A stretch of 42,297 nt of DNA from an uncultured Clostridia bacterium (lineage in GTDB: Bacteria > Bacillota > Clostridia > TANB77 > CAG-508). The notes beneath the pieces are model-generated. The model saw nothing but the letters and a program-made list of their open reading frames with translations. It did not search any database and was not told where the DNA came from. The stretch spans positions 1 through 42,297 of the forward strand of contig CANQPE010000009.1 in assembly GCA_947625645.1 (NCBI GenBank), written 5' to 3'. This document shows, piece by piece, positions 41,991 to 42,297 of the stretch (position 1 is its first letter; every line of letters begins with the position of its first letter). A program made the position numbers and the translations under genes.

Positions 41991-42176
41991 ATGACAGAAA
42001 CTAATGTGTTTCTAAGAGGTCGATACTCTCCATATAAAGGAGAAGTTTGGGTTCCTTCTGGTAATTCTGAATTAGCACGATCTTACAGAATTTCCCAGCA
42101 AATTCTACGGAAACATGGTCAGCCTTTTGGCTTTCTTCTTCTAACGTTTCCTTTTTTACCGCACAAACCTCTATAG
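41991..42176 (+). other. Doubtful 61-codon ORF in the last intergenic region
   Basis: The frame MTETNVFLRGRYSPYKGEVW, then KHGQPFGFLLLTF has mostly A/T third positions, as real genes here do. It lacks a ribosome site, and the reverse strand is also open across 42001-42276 with no start codon. The 41947-42239 stretch is richer in G+C than its surroundings. It may hold a small gene, a remnant, or neither. Confidence 0.25.
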
Positions 42177-42239
42177 GATGGACATGAGTGACAAGTTCGA
42201 TTTCATCGAGTTCATTTAGGTACGAGAGTATAGAAAAAG

Positions 42240-42268
42240 TTGTGTAAATAATCCTTCCGTGATAAAAT
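42240..42268 (+). promoter_or_regulatory. Promoter of the gene beginning at 42295
   Basis: TTGTGT at 42240-42245, a 17-base spacer and TAAAAT at 42263-42268 with extended TG. Confidence 0.6.
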
Positions 42269-42294
42269 AAAAAATATCAAGGAGGGATTTTTAC

Positions 42295-42297
42295 ATG
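42295..42297 (+). CDS. Start codon of a gene cut by the window end
   Basis: The window closes on ATG, eight bases after an AAGGAGGG ribosome site (42279-42286) and behind the promoter at 42240. Only the start codon is present, so the product cannot be named. Confidence 0.7.

Overview
This AT-rich window has Gram-positive-type promoters, strong AGGAGG ribosome binding sites, sortase, RemA (DUF370), rubrerythrin, an Fe-S type PurF and zinc-binding L31 and L32 proteins. Together these suggest an anaerobic low-GC Firmicute of the class Clostridia, probably an uncultivated gut-type lineage. That placement is inferred from gene content; no rRNA is present. Almost all readable promoters have a 17-bp spacer, and many carry an extended -10 (TGnTATAAT).

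Layout. 1-199: 3' end of a nucleoside kinase gene that is out of frame. 268-714: a small membrane protein and rpmE. 874-4957: miaB-mutS behind a promoter flanked by two palindromes. 5036-6877: a coiled-coil protein with a very acidic tail, convergent with asnB (6910-8766). 8872-10456: a DUF5662 protein, rpmF and a DUF308 membrane protein. 10625-12846: thioredoxin and a DnaB-like helicase with an acidic insert. 12925-14213: a small island of membrane proteins, hairpins and a truncated gene tail ending at a tRNA-Leu(CAA). 14340-14879: rubrerythrin. 15041-20270: a tightly packed eight-gene run, rsmE - membrane protein - yicC - remA - rpoZ - CMP-kinase-like - hypothetical - glmM. 20384-25203: a small membrane protein, an orphan sortase, a large MacB/FtsX-like ABC transporter and a coiled-coil protein.

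25299-39069 is a de novo purine synthesis region. purM, purL, purB, purD and purF are on the + strand. purN, and separately purE-purC, are on the - strand. A GT-C-like membrane glycosyltransferase and a tandem pair of membrane-tethered HTH proteins sit inside it. purH and purK are not seen. A PfkB-family kinase heads the purE-purC operon, divergent from a dGTPase-like HD protein started from TTG. The window ends on the ATG of a further gene.

The most unusual structures are three copies of a REP-like palindromic element inside the purine region, two of which supply the stop codons of purL and purC, and a 123-bp imperfect palindrome between purD and purN. Others are the acidic insert in the DnaB-like protein, a recurrent GGAATGTGA translation-initiation motif, the duplicated HTH-membrane genes, and the gene fragment abutting tRNA-Leu. 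No CRISPR array, complete insertion sequence, prophage or recognisable defence operon was found.
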